A stretch of 64,000 nucleotides of DNA from Saturnia japonica (GCA_033032175.1 CM065320.1:14403413-14467412), one strand, 5' to 3'. Numbered from the stretch's first letter, positions 25,083 through 36,800 are shown. Numbers and translations: made by a program. The notes: generated from the letters alone by a model not told the origin.

Positions 25083-25827
25083 CTAAATGTGCCCGCGGCT
25101 GCGCTTGCGTGTACTACAGTTTGCCGTCGATCGGGCACACGCACCAATCGTGCTAATCCCACTCCAGGTTATTTTAAAGATAGAATTGTAGGGGTGATCC
25201 TTAGAAGTTTTTGTAGGTCTTTTTAATATTTACAATCATATAGTACTGTTAAAGCGTCAACTGTGTATATAAATTCGTTATCGTTTAGTTTTAGTTCATT
25301 TTATCGCGATAGATGCCGTCACGATTATAACTCACAATAAAGAAATGTAAGTCAAATTAAAATAGTATGTAATCTTTTGATAATAAAATTCTCTCGGCCT
25401 AACTGGGTGTTTTCTTGACAACGTCATAAATACTCAGTACAATCATAGGACCGTTTTTGGAATACTTTTAAAGAATTGTACAAGTACATTAATTTGAAAT
25501 ATCTCTTATGGTTTACTCAGCGTAAGCCAAATAAGCGCCCAAATTGATTCACCATGACAGTTTTTATTTACGCGGAACCGTAATTCTTTTTCTAAAATAA
25601 AAGTAGCCTAAGTTACTCGTTATACCATCAGCTATCTGCCAGTAGAATTCCCGTCAAAACCGGTCTAACCGTTTCGGACATTAGCGGACAAAAACAGACA
25701 GTCAGACAATTTTTTTTGAAAATTGGTACTTTGTTATAAGTACCGTATATACCTTCATATGTATTTAGTAAAAAAACTGTAATTTTGACATTACAAACAG
25801 ACACTTCAATTTTATTAATTGTATAGA
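25083..25827 (-). mobile_element. Helitron-type repeat, family B, long copy (745 bp)
   Basis: On the minus strand it starts TCTATACAATTAATAAAATT after an A and ends 'gcagccgcgggcacatttag' before T. Both ends and several internal blocks match the copy at 1477-1987 ('gcgtgtgccc', 'gacctacaaaaa', 'ggtgaatcaatt'). The 66-codon frame at 24962-25162 is a shadow of its 3' end. No Rep/helicase is encoded. Confidence 0.6.
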
Positions 25828-25859
25828 TAACTCGCGGTGTACCACAATAATTATTTTAC

Positions 25860-26160
25860 TGTAGTAATTTTATTTTTATTCATATTAATGACAACTTTTA
25901 CAGTTTACCAATTTTGGAATGACTTATAATACTTCCGTGTACAAAATTTTCACGAAATCGGCTGAATATTAATAGAAATTTAATTCTTTGGATTTTTTTG
26001 TTACGATTTCTAAAAATATTATCGCCAATTCTTATATAACATATAATTAGAGCAATGACAAGCATCCGATGTACGAAATTTCATAAAAATCGGTCAAGCT
26101 TTTTGAGCTAAACCCGGATATACAAACAAGCAGACAGACAACATTTTTTTGTGGCATATT
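25860..26160 (-). mobile_element. Helitron-type remnants, family C-like
   Basis: Inverted phrases 'ttttgtacacggaagta' (minus strand) match family C at 4050 and 16715. The neighbouring 'cggtcaagctttttgagc' and 'agcagacagacaac' belong to a similar type of repeat. No borders are visible. Confidence 0.35.
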
Positions 26161-26172
26161 CCTTCATCAGTT

Positions 26173-26192
26173 ATCGATCATCAGTGATCGAT
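26173..26192. repeat. short perfect palindrome
   Basis: atcgatca and tgatcgat flank a four-base spacer, giving an 8-bp-arm hairpin. It has no evident role. Confidence 0.7.
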
Positions 26193-28010
26193 TCAGCAGT
26201 GCCCTTCATGTAGAATATCTATTAGGAAATTTACAAAGAAATTTATATGTACAGACAGAATGACAAATTTATTAACATAGATTAGATCATATCAAAATCG
26301 TTTCAGTATGTGACTATAAAGCTTTTTTCGTCCGATGTTTCGTTGATAAATTAAAATCAAGAGAAGTTAATCGATTTACTACTGATATTAAAAGCATTTA
26401 TTAAATATTATTTATATATTCTGACAAATAATACCTATAGCTAACTTTTGTATATTTTTTGGCTTCTATTATCTATTCTAAATAATAAGCTGCCCCTGCT
26501 TGCACAACAAGAGCAGTATCAGAATGTTACCGGTATGTTGTGATATTAATTGACCACTGTAGTCATTATCTTCATTTTTTTATACATTTAAAAAATCATC
26601 ACATTAACGAAAGCCGAGTTATTATCATTACTTGTTGTCTGTTATTAGTTCTCATGATAAAGAAAGTTATTATAATAAAAAATAATCTATGCTACGAATA
26701 TCCTTGATAATAACCTCAAAATGAAAAAAAATACGAAAACTTTAGGGCTTTGACATGTTTGCTTGCAGGTGTGCTTATTGATTAAAACATTAAATCTCAT
26801 AATTAAATAGTACTGTAATTACTACATATGTGTTTTAGACGGAATTATTACAAAAATATAAATCCAGCTAAATTATAACTTCTATATACATATAAAAACG
26901 GATGTTGCTATAAATGAGATTGATAAACTTCAACAACAGTTGACCGATAAGGTCTATCCCTGGAGCGTGATAAAGGGGTGCCGACGCGCTGTAGTCGAGT
27001 AACTGACTACTGGAAAGAGCGGAACAACTGCGGATCAGCTGATAAATTAAAAATCGTCACCGCTCATGACTCGGCCATAACTGATAAACACGACGATTGG
27101 TATAATCAATGTGGTCGTGTTACACAATACATTTAACTATCATCTGCAAGGAACAGATAATGATGAATGTGTTTCTAGATAACACAATTCGGTTACTGAT
27201 TATATTATTATACACTTCATATTATGCTTTTAAAATACAGGCAGTAATTAATCCTTTAGCACTCGGTTACAATAATGGTATTACAAATAAGTTGTTATTA
27301 TGTATTATCATATCAGTTTAGATGATAATGGAAATAATACATTCATTTAATGGATTAACTTTTACGAACAATTAGTTCCGAAAGATGTTTAAAAGTTAAA
27401 AAAAAACAATGGTAAATACGGTTTGGTAATAAACAGTTTTATTTTAATTATTTTTATTAATAGAATTTTAATATTGTTCAAGTTATTTCATATAGACTTA
27501 TTTCTAGTAAGAAATATGAAAATAAATACCATAATAAAACCGTATTGTTAATAAAATAATAAACATTGTTTTGAAAATATTTTCATCCTCGTAAGATTTT
27601 ATAACATTATTCCCGCTCTCTTTGCCCGCGAACGTAAGAAAAAATTAACCGCCTCCTCCCAAGACTGCTTACGTAATACATACTTGAACACCCCCTTAGC
27701 ATTTACCTACTCTTATTTTTGTACATTTAACGTCATACTCACTTATCAAATATCGCTTAAAATGAATTGTTACCTGAAACAAAACAATATTTATGCAGAT
27801 ATTGATTGTAAAACAGATACATCAACACGGCCGTCGCGTCGAATATCTCAGACCACAGTGCATAAATGGCCAATTTGATTTTAATAGAAACTGACGACTG
27901 CTTTATAAACAAGTTTATGTACATTGTCGAGACAAATACATTTCGTGTTACGCACAACTACATAAAGTGCGCGTGATATTTAGTTACATATTATGTATAT
28001 TTCACGACCG
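26193..28010. other. noncoding, nothing recognised
   Basis: AT-rich, with a modestly GC-richer patch at 26940-27080 that includes 'gataag' motifs. No gene or element could be supported. Confidence 0.4.
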
Positions 28011-28256
28011 TTACTTACCAGTGGGTGTCGAATAATATCTATAAAGCCGAGACGGCCAAGCCAACCTCACCTGCACGTGATGCACCATGCTGAACAACGA
28101 ACAAGGAAATGGTAATAGCGGCAGGGCTGTTTTGTCCGGCTGTGTCACGGCCACCATGCATGTGGTAAGAAGTCCGTCATAGTGACTGGGATAGGGATCA
28201 GCCTGTGCATATCCAGTTAAATCGATGCAGGCCGATATGACAGCGGCGACCGCCAT
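28011..28256 (-). other. weak candidate exon, minus strand
   Basis: An 81-codon frame from ATG 28256 (MAVAAVISACIDLTGYAQAD) lies in a patch richer in GC than its neighbours. Its N-terminus is mildly hydrophobic and could pass as a signal peptide. Two donor-like sites lie in it on the minus strand: CAG|GTGAGG near 28070 and CTG|GTAAGT at its end. I do not recognise the protein, and an in-frame stop sits just upstream of the ATG. It may be chance. Confidence 0.18.
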
Positions 28257-28561
28257 GTATTACGATATCTCGGTGGTCACCGTTGTGCTAGAATTGGGCT
28301 GTGCTTACGTACCTGGCGGTACCGTAACTTTACCGTGCTACTATAAAGAATACGTGTTTTATTTAACTCAAAATATAAATAAAAGAAATTTTTCATTTTC
28401 ATTCATGAACAAAATATTATAATACTGTTGCAATATAATAATATTATTAACCTGAAGGTAAAATATTTTTTGTTTGAACGCGCCAATCTCTAGAACTACA
28501 CTAGTCACGTTTAAAAACTTATTTATGCATTTTGTAAGTAAATACATTTTTTTTAAATAGT

Positions 28562-28895
28562 GTGACCAAGGAAGGTTCTTATGTGACAGAAGATTTAGTC
28601 ACAAGGATTGAGAAAGGGTTGCTTAGATGGTTTAAAAATGTAGAGAGGATAAATAAAAGAATAAGTAGACACATTTATAGGACGAGCGTGAATGGGAACG
28701 TTGGCAGAGCAAATTCTGAAGAAAGGTCAGGTCAAGAGTACACTAAACCGATGAGCATGCATAAAAAGATAATTGGAATTGAAAGAGCGAACGATGTATG
28801 CGATGTATGCCAGGATCGTAGCAAGTGAAAGGACGTGGTCTATACCTACCCCGTTGGGAAAGAGGCGTAATTTATGTATGTATGTATGTACCTAT
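28562..28895 (+). pseudogene. LINE (RTE-like) ORF C-terminus with (ATGT)n tail
   Basis: The frame carries RIEKGLLRWFKNVERINKRI, then SVNGNVGR, then CQDRSK, followed by TGA in the place of a Trp codon. The reading continues KDVVYTYPVGKEA and stop. This is the usual end of a lepidopteran LINE polyprotein (a GLLRWFGHVERM-like start and a DRSKWK...YPxGK end). A middle part is out of frame. The tail is a repeated 'atgt' tract at 28872-28890. Only the 3' end is present, typical of 5' truncation. Confidence 0.65.
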
Positions 28896-28984
28896 TTATT
28901 GAAGAAGGTTTATATACTATAGTATAACTTTACGCTACGATTCTATGGAGTGGAGCAGTAACTACGAACGTCAAGCAATTCGGG

Positions 28985-29103
28985 AAGCTATAGGCAAGTA
29001 CGGGAAGGATAGGCTACACCTCGGCAACGACGCGTGGCGTTGCGGTGCGGTGAAGAGTTAATTGAATAAATTTAACACGGGCTAAACCGTAGGCCACAGC
29101 TAG
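28985..29103 (+). mobile_element. Helitron-type 3' end
   Basis: Ends with a small hairpin (acgg...ccgt) then 'aggccacagctag' before T. The end at 45234 is built the same way. The left limit is unknown. Confidence 0.4.
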
Positions 29104-29816
29104 TAGATAATTAAACCAATGTAACGCTCACAAATATATCAATATTAAACAAACGCAATTTCAGAGTCATTTAAAATCGTTCTTACAACATAAAACGAAT
29201 TTGGAATAGATCTGAAAGAGAAATAGCTAAATACGTGTAAAATACACTTATTAACTTTATTATTCCCTTTATAACAAATTATGAACAACAACTTAGTTCC
29301 TAATGTTGCCTTTAAACGTAATAGATTATGTACCAACTGTCACATATAATTCTCATATAATTAACTTTGTAATAAGTATATGATCATCATATAATCAATA
29401 AATACTAACATGCAATTATCCCATACTACTTTCCTTTGAAAAAATTAAATAAACACTGGTTAAGGACAATAAATAAAATAGTGATTTTCAGTTTATATAA
29501 GTGAAATTTACATTTTACATACTTTTATAGTTCAAAAATCAATCCATATACAGATTACAGAGACCACCGTGAACTTTGATATTGCCATCGTAAAGAATCT
29601 CTACAAAAATGCTCAAGTCGCCGGCCGCGGCACGTTCGTTTCGCAAGAAATGACTAAATACTAATCTATATAATAGTAGCAAACAAAACAATATACGATT
29701 CAGGATCACTGACCTGCGACAACAAACCACGACTATTGGCCGAATGCGTCATCCGACGTACAAGCAAGCGCATGGACAACAAACAACTCGTACTGGAATA
29801 GCCATTTATATGAAAA
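29104..29816. other. noncoding, nothing certain
   Basis: A GC-richer segment at 29550-29650 has open frames on the minus strand, including a short MAISKFTVVSVICIWI segment, but it stops at once. Nothing is called. Confidence 0.4.
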
Positions 29817-29914
29817 CTAGCGACCCGCCCCAGCTTCGCACGGGTACAATTTTATGTTTAAGAAAGCTCGATTTAGAGTTCATCGCTTTAATGATAGTTC
29901 AAAACTTCCAAAAG
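29817..29914 (-). mobile_element. Helitron-type 3' end, minus strand
   Basis: 'ctagcgacccgccccagctt' followed by cgcacgggt is a CTAG end read on the minus strand, preceded by a GC-rich stem-forming tract. A diverged version (tagcgacccaccccag) lies at the right part of both tandem units (8805 and 11601). The 5' end is not seen because the SINE follows. Confidence 0.45.
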
Positions 29915-30205
29915 TGCCTCATTAACCCAGTGGTCCTAAACGCGAATGCTATGCTCGAATTCCTAGGTTAGACTCTCAGATCGAGCAAAGCGTCATTGAG
30001 TTTTTCTATGAAATTCTCAGTAGTAGCTCGGGAGTTGGGCTTTGTGCCCGATTCATGGTAATATGTTCGCCCTCTGTTACATGGAACCTAAAACATACCC
30101 GGCGAACTGTGGGTATATTTTATACACCTGGTATTTGTATCTGGTATCACATCTACCTAAATCTTCGGGGAAGAGCTAAGCGTTCATAGGGACAGACAGC
30201 GGAAA
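29915..30205 (+). mobile_element. tRNA-derived SINE, diverged copy
   Basis: The head resembles a tRNA: 'attaacccagtgg' fits a degenerate A box and 'ggttagactctc' sits where the B box (ggttcgattcc in the copy at 63821) should be. The body (aaattctcagtagtagctcg, then cgaactgtgggtat) matches 63860-63975. The 3' part, 'tctacctaaatcttcgggga', ends in a short GC-containing tail. Pol III transcription is inferred from the tRNA-like head; this copy looks inactive because the B box is mutated. Confidence 0.75.
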
Positions 30206-31494
30206 GCGTCTTTATTTTATACTATGTATAGATTATAGATATAGGAAAAAAAATCTTTGTACTTATCGAACTATGAATCCGACACGATTAACACAATTAG
30301 AAGGAACAAGTTATTTTTCGAACAATTTTATAACTTAAATCAATTTTAAAAAAATGTTCGTGGCATAATAAATTACAAAGCAAAAGCATGCTTAGTAAGT
30401 ATCTAAGTAAAAAGTTGATTTAATGGTTGTACATGTGGAAACACTGCGGTCAACAATGTAATATAACAAACTATTATCATAAAAACTGAATAAGTTTGTT
30501 TATTAGCTAATTTTAATAACTTTAGTATCTGTGATTTCTATGTTTTGTTGTTCACATGTTTATTCTGGGAGGGAAGTATTAATATTATTATGATTGCCTC
30601 TCTGTAATAAGTTTTTATTTAAAAGTATTAATTACAATATATTATTATATTTCCGAGTGACAAGATATAATAATATCCTATACATTGCTAACCACAAACG
30701 CTATATTTAAAAATAACAAATTACATACATAAATAACATTATTATGACCTAAAATAACAAATACTAGTCTGTGTTACTATGAAGGTAACAAGGGTTTTTA
30801 TTTATGTTCATCCGAATAAAAAAAAAAATCGAAACAAAACCACATAATAAGTCACCTGTCCTCATAACAAGTATTTTACACCTTGCTAAGTGTTACTATC
30901 GCGCCGCGCCGCGCTGTCGACTTAACAGGAATTTCTCCCAACCCCTAGACAAATCGACCATACTTTGTATCAACAACAGAAGCAACTGAAAAATAAGTAA
31001 ATATTACATACTTAGTACGTAGGTACGCTATATTTATTTGTATGCATTACAATAGTCTATACATTTACGTTTACGCTAACCGAGACCTACAATGCAATAT
31101 AAAATAAAAATGATTTTATTATATTGTGTTCAGTTTAATATATAAATTGAATAGTAGGCGACAAAAATTACTAATTCTACCCACGCGACTACCATATTGT
31201 CATAATATCTTATCAATTACTTTCAAATAAATTGCTATATAATATACAAACGTGTCAAGGTTGTATGGTGTACCGTACCTACCTATCACTTACAAATGTG
31301 CACACTTAAAGCCGAGATCTTGATCTTTATTGGCTTTTCCAGCCTATATACTCGTATGCATGCTTGTACAATACTATAAACGATAAAGAAGCTAAGATTG
31401 CCCTTTAGCGAAAATAACTTTGATACTTTTGAATATTTTGATAGATAATCATTAATTTCCGGGTAATGTATTTTTTTAGTATACTAGCTTGGCA
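30206..31494. other. AT-rich noncoding DNA
   Basis: No gene or element recognised. A small GC tract (cgcgccgcgccgcgctg) lies at 30900-30917. Confidence 0.45.
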
Positions 31495-31570
31495 AAATGA
31501 CTGTACAGACCCTGATGGTAAGTAGGATAGAGTCTACAAACAACGGCGACCATCAGTGACAAACATTGCA
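31495..31570. repeat. fragment resembling a lepidopteran retroposon tail
   Basis: 'ccctgatggtaagtaggata' followed by gagtctac resembles a phrase common in lepidopteran LINE/SINE tails. It is too short to classify, and no poly(A) or duplication is seen. Confidence 0.3.
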
Positions 31571-32226
31571 TCGGCAGTTACCGATGTCACGCCGCGCTGA
31601 CTTGCTGAAATGTTTGAAGGAAGGTTGGGACTATTTCACATCTAGATTGTACGACATAGGTAAGAACTTGCGAACTTCTTTTTTGGTAACATGATGTGTA
31701 GCTCTGTGCCTCCGTAGATCAGCCCCCGTCGTTTTGTAGTATTAAAATATGGTTAAAATGACGTTTTCTATTAAATTGAGTAAAAATATGAAAGAGCAAC
31801 TTCCATCATAGCATTAGTATACAATAGATTCATGAAAGGTACACTTTATCGACTGACCGCACAATCACTTAGGCGGGTTAATCAATAACACTTCTAGCTG
31901 AAACGATAATTAATGATCTATGGTACGTGCGAAATCCGTTCACAATTTCGTCACCCACACAGCGTACTTGTACTAGATTTGTTTTGTTTAGTGCTTGGTG
32001 CATAGATAATGTAGTCATAATATTGGATTGTTTTGTAAAAAACAATAACACTGTAGTAAATATTTTTAACTTGCACAATATTTAAATGGTAAAATTAGGT
32101 ACATTATTGAATTTATAAAATTTAATTTACACGACCGATCAGCAGCAGGACTGCGGAATTCGCTTTCTATCAACATCGTACTACGTACTACGTAGGTTTT
32201 ACTTGGAGCGATCGAATATCGGGTAG
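31571..32226. other. noncoding, nothing recognised
   Basis: No convincing reading frame or repeat. Confidence 0.4.
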
Positions 32227-32276
32227 ATTTTTTTACTAAATATAATGCACACCTTGCATATATTTAGTAAAAAAAT
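32227..32276. repeat. near-perfect inverted repeat, about 22-bp arms
   Basis: The left arm 'atttttttactaaatataa' plus tgca pairs with its inverse on the right, with one extra A and a five-base loop. It would form a tight hairpin. The loop is small for a microRNA precursor. It may be the collapsed core of a MITE. Confidence 0.75.
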
Positions 32277-32595
32277 ACCTTTCTCTTGCTCCCTTGGAAG
32301 ACTGGTAGATAATGCTTTTAAGTATGAAATTCTCCAATTATAGGTTTATGTGCAATAAAGAATATAATAATCCTGCAACAACGAGCCACAATTAATAAAA
32401 AATGTTAAATGGGATCGATCAATATTCAATAAACTAAATATGTTATTAGTTTGTTTTAAAATACTAAACACTCCAAACTTTGTGCTTGTCAAATTTAGTA
32501 TTTAACCAACTTTCTTGACTTTATTTATTTTTAATAAAACGAGCAACCATTAAATGCACCTGTGAATTAATTGCGTACCTAAGCGCAAAATAATA
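32277..32595. other. AT-rich spacer before mariner
   Basis: Nothing recognised. Confidence 0.4.
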
Positions 32596-33840
32596 TTAAG
32601 TCATTACATGTCAAATTGGCGTTTTGTTGAACTGGCCACTTTGATCTCAAATGTCTGGTGTTTGGTTAGGAATTCCAAACTCAAATTAATTTCAAATTTA
32701 GGCTTGTGTATTTATGTTACGAATTTAGTCCTTTATTTGTTTTCGCACAATTTGATTTTTTTTGACTTCTTCTTTTCACAAAATGAAAAACATAACATAT
32801 CGCGTTATATACGAATATGAGTTCCACCGTGGTATTACCGCTGCAGAAACAGCTCGAAGAATGATGTGTATGGGGAAGCTACTAAGCACGGTACGTTTTT
32901 GGTTCCAACGTTTTCGTTCTGGAAATTTTGATTTACTTGAAACAAACCACGTGGACGGAGAGACCCTAGTTGATAATGAAGAATTAAAGGTGATCGTGGA
33001 AGCAGATCCATCGCAAACCACGTCAGAGTTAGCGGCAGGCTTCGGCGTAAGTGATAAAACAATTTTAATTCGCTTGACAAATTGGAAAAGTGAATAATCT
33101 CGAGAAATACCGCATGAATTGACTGTAGCACACTAACAAACACGCATTGAGTGCTGCGTTACATTACTCAACGGTCACAATAACGAGGGAATTTTGAATC
33201 TTATTGTTACTTGTGACGAAAAATGGATCCTTTACGACAAACGGAAACGCTCATCACAGTGGATGAACTCAGGAGAACCGGCCAAATCCTGTCCCAAGCG
33301 AAAGTTGACTCAGAAAAGGGTACTGGTGAGTGTTTAGTGGACCAGTGCTGGTGTCATACACTACAGCTTCCTGAGATCTGGCCATACAATAACGGCAGAT
33401 CTGTATTGTCTACGATTTCAAACCATGATGTAAAAACGAGCCGTTAAATAATCGGCCGAGACTTGTCAATCTCTCTAGCACACAGCTGCTTCAGAACAAC
33501 GCTAGACCCCATACTTCACGACAGACGGTTGCTAAATTAGAGGAACTGCGGTTGGAATGTCTCCAACAGCCACCATACACCCCGGACCTTGCTCCAACGG
33601 ATTACCACTTTCTTCGGAATTTGGACCATTTCTTGCATGGAAAAAAAATTCAATTCCGATGAAGCTGTCCCAACCACCTCCAAAGATTTTATTGATTCTC
33701 GCTCCCACCATTTTTTCGGCAATGGAATTAATTTACTGACTATAAAATGGCGAAAGTGAAAAGATAATAGTGGTGCATGATTCGATTGATTAAATGTATA
33801 ATTTCCATATAAAACGCTAGTTTCATATGTAAGGACCTAA
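32596..33840 (+). mobile_element. mariner element, full length (1245 bp), decayed
   Basis: Ends are ttaagtcattacatgtcaaa on the left and the inverse of ttaggtccttacatatgaaa on the right, with TA at 32594-32595 and 33841-33842. The left end carries several mismatches. It is of the same cecropia-like subfamily as 20560-21473. Confidence 0.9.
32783..33737 (+). pseudogene. mariner transposase pseudogene
   Basis: ATG 32783 opens the N-terminal domain (YRVIYEYEFHRGITAAETAR, then TVRFWFQRFRSGNF) and the second helix-turn-helix (SQTTSELAAGFGVSDK). The frame ends at 33097 and later parts lie in other frames. IVTCDEKWILYD keeps the first catalytic Asp. The second is changed: QNNARPH for HDNARPH. The third (YTPDLAPTDYH) is present, with 34 residues from the Asn, so the DD34D spacing is intact while one catalytic residue is lost. 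Frameshifts and stops confirm it is inactive. Confidence 0.85.
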
Positions 33841-34517
33841 TATTATAAAATGTTAAATATATCTTTCTATAGGAATTCAGTAAGCAGATACACCATTGTT
33901 TGCAAATTAAAATACGAACGAAACATAAACAATGAACAGGAAATAAAAACATTTGAATAATAATATTTCGATTGAAAATAGAACTCCCATATTTTCCTTG
34001 ACTCGTGTGTATTGAGATTAACATTGGTACCTACAAATTAAAATAACTGATTCTGATAGTAGATAGTTAAGAAGACATAGTTTTAACTAATGACACCTGG
34101 TGAGTATAAAACCATATGCAAGCCCGTAATAAAAACAACAAATTCCATTGTTCGTACATAACCAACGTTGTTTTCTTCGAAGACCGTTGATGCCCTCGTC
34201 GTGTTCGCAATACGACACCGATTTCCTGTGTATGCTGTATCGCAGAGGTTAAACTTGCACTTCTTTGATATATACCAAAGTTTTTATTTTCGAAAATGTT
34301 TCTCATTCAAAATAAATGCATTATGTGAATATTTGATAACATGAGAGTTATTTTACGCTTATGTAGGCTTTAAAACCATTTATCTCAATTTGTACAATAT
34401 CGTACTAAATTAATATCGTAAAGTAGGTATAGTCAAAATCAAAATAAAAAATACTATATTCAATTTAGGCTCCAAAAAGGCATTTATGAACGTTAAACAT
34501 CCCAGTCATCGTCGTCT
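33841..34517. other. noncoding, nothing recognised
   Basis: The 94-codon frame at 33740-34024 (minus) overlaps the mariner end and is not a gene. Confidence 0.45.
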
Positions 34518-34526
34518 GTGTCATTT

Positions 34527-34564
34527 AAGAGAGAGAGATTGAGAGAGAGAGAGAGAGAGAGAGA
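34527..34564 (+). repeat. (GA)n microsatellite
   Basis: About 38 bases of GA repeats interrupted once by 'tt'. It is followed by a GC-richer 'gagagagtgggtcgtagg' segment. Confidence 0.95.
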
Positions 34565-35019
34565 AGGGGTTAGAGAGAGTGGGTCGTAGGCACTGTATTA
34601 TAGGTAACGCCCGCCTCCCAAATTATTCTGCATAATAAAAATGCGCTCGCGATACTTGATAACTATTTTGCTGCCGAGTTATTTTAAAACTGTGATATCT
34701 ACTAAGATATTTATTTAAATCAATTACTGTAAATAGCAATTTTGTTCAAATTTAAATACTTGTGATGAATAACGTATTTATTTCGATAAGGATTAATGCA
34801 ATGAGTATAAAAATACCTTCGAAAATAATTCATTATTTTAGAACAATTTTTATTACCATAAAAAAAGTTATATTGAGTTTAGACATTTATGCTATCGCAG
34901 ACTTTTTTTTGAACTTTAAGAGAAACAATTCCATCACACACGATTGTTGTGTAACTTTAACCATTCACGTATTGGAAGCTCTCACAAGGAATATATTTGC
35001 CCCGGTTTTGCAACATTTC
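34565..35019. other. noncoding, nothing recognised
   Basis: The 95-codon frame at 34762 has no motif and is AT-driven. Confidence 0.4.
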
Positions 35020-35188
35020 TCATTGATGCTCTGCTCCTATTGGTCGTAGCGCGACTTATATAGCCTATAGCCTTCCTCGATAAATAATCCAACACTAAAA
35101 CTATTTTTCCATTAGAACCAGTAGTTCCTGAGATTAGCGTGTTCAACCAAACAAACAAACTCTTCAGCTTTTATAATATGAGTATAGA
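35020..35188 (-). mobile_element. Helitron-type repeat, 5' part, minus strand
   Basis: On the minus strand it begins TCTATACTCATATTATAAAA after an A and carries 'gctaatctcaggaactactg' and 'tttatcgaggaaggctatag'. The 3' end is missing at the left. Confidence 0.55.
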
Positions 35189-35879
35189 TTTAATGGATGC
35201 ACATAGGAGAAAGTCACTTCCACACATAATTATCATTCACATAATGACCCATCCACCCTCTAGCATAAAGTTACAATACAAAGTTTACAATTACGCGTAA
35301 TCAGTATTTTAGTAATCGGAATATCATAAATCATGACACTAGTTTCTTAAAATAAATAATAATAATAAACAAATTGTTGCCATTCGTAGATTATGCTAAA
35401 TAGGTATATATATTGTCGCACGGAACCGAGAATAAGGTTTCGATTCAAAGTCGCTCGTGTAGTAAATTTGCATAATTAAATAGCATTATGCATTCATTCG
35501 GGTCATCCTTACAAACTACGAAGACAGAACATTCTAAAATGGAGAATGACAAAATCTTATTAACCACGGATTTCCTTTTGTTCTTATACGTGTAGCGTTT
35601 AATTAATGTATCATTTATTAATTTTAGCAACATAAAGTGATTGACTGTTAAATCTATATTTTTTCAGCATAGTACATTATCCATAGTTGACTTTTTCTCG
35701 CGGCTTATTGCCTTAAGCGCTCGCCCCCAAGACCAGGTGAAACTCTAAAAGACGACTGAAAAAAAAACTATTATGGTCATGCATTGTAGAAAAGTACCTG
35801 TGTAGTTATAAATTAATTAATATCACTTTATAAACTGCTACTGCTTTCCTATTAAACTTCGTCTGTAATGATTTTGTCT
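35189..35879. other. AT-rich noncoding DNA
   Basis: Nothing recognised. Confidence 0.4.
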
Positions 35880-36060
35880 AATATCAATGAAATTAAAATG
35901 GAGACCACCGTTGACGTACTCCCTATTCAACAAAAAAGAATCATCCAAATCGGTACATAAACAAAAAAGTTATGGCCGAACATCCATAAAAAAATATGCA
36001 TGCGAATTGAGTAACATCCGTCTTGTTTTGAAGTCAGTTAATAAAAAAATTAAAATAACT
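35880..36060 (+). repeat. interspersed repeat, family E, diverged copy
   Basis: Shares 'atccaaatcggtacataaac', 'gttatggccgaacatcc' and 'gaagtcagttaa' with 6850-6960. The 62-codon frame inside is not a gene. Confidence 0.5.
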
Positions 36061-36249
36061 GAGAACTATATGTAACGCTATATATTAGCTAAAATAATAT
36101 AATCGCGTCCGCACTGTCATTCAATTAAGACACATTTACTTACACTGACATAAAAAGTAAAACTTACAGACGGAATTTAATACCAGAAGACATCAAAATT
36201 AATCCTTTGGAGAGTCGGTAGCCCGCATCTCGGTGTAAATATTCGTGAA

Positions 36250-36460
36250 AAGTTGGTTTCACTTCGCGCGGTAGGCTCGTGATTGTTCGGGTGTAGCCGA
36301 CCACCGCACACCGCGGCAACGAGAGGCAGCGAGGCCGTGGAAAGCGAAACCACCCCGTTTTCCCCCTCGACTGCGGGTCGTTGGGGTCTTTGTCCCCCGC
36401 GACCCAGTTAATGACCGACCCGCAGACGCGGCGCAGTTTCTATATAAATACCGCCTACTA
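36250..36460 (+). promoter_or_regulatory. GC-rich block with TATA-like box, promoter-like
   Basis: A CpG-rich block (about 36260-36435) is followed directly by tatataaata at 36441-36450, the arrangement of a CpG-rich upstream region with a TATA box. No first exon, strong initiator or downstream gene could be recognised, so this is only suggestive. It may equally be an enhancer or an unrelated GC-rich repeat. Confidence 0.25.
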
Positions 36461-36647
36461 CACTTGACCTCCAAAGTTTTTTTATTAAAAAGCACGTGTG
36501 TGCGCTGCTCTGAACAATATCGATATTTTATATCTTTGTTTTTTTTTTTTAATATATATTATAACACCGCCTTATTGACAATGTTCAATTTATTTTGTTA
36601 TAACATACATACTGGTGAACTCTGTTATGATTGCTTATTGTTAATTT

Positions 36648-36800
36648 ATACAATTAATAAAATTGAAATGTCTGTTTTAATGTCAAAATAATAATTTTTT
36701 ACTAAATGCATATATGAAAGTATATACGACACCTATAACAAAAAGCCCATTTTTTTAATTTTTGTGTCTGCCTGTTTGTTCCGGGAAAGTCAGATACAAG
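36648..36800 (+). mobile_element. Helitron family B fragment, 5' part
   Basis: 'acaattaataaaattgaaat' and 'ttttactaaatgcatata' match the 5' third of family B at 1490-1620. The copy breaks off after 'gtttgttccggg'. Confidence 0.5.

Noticed and set aside
28866..28895. 'atgtatgtatg' tract as an independent microsatellite
   Set aside because: It follows immediately after the LINE stop codon and is the element's own 3' tail.
36259..36495. 78-codon minus-strand frame, Arg/Gly-rich
   Set aside because: Explained by the GC-rich block, which lowers stop-codon density on both strands.
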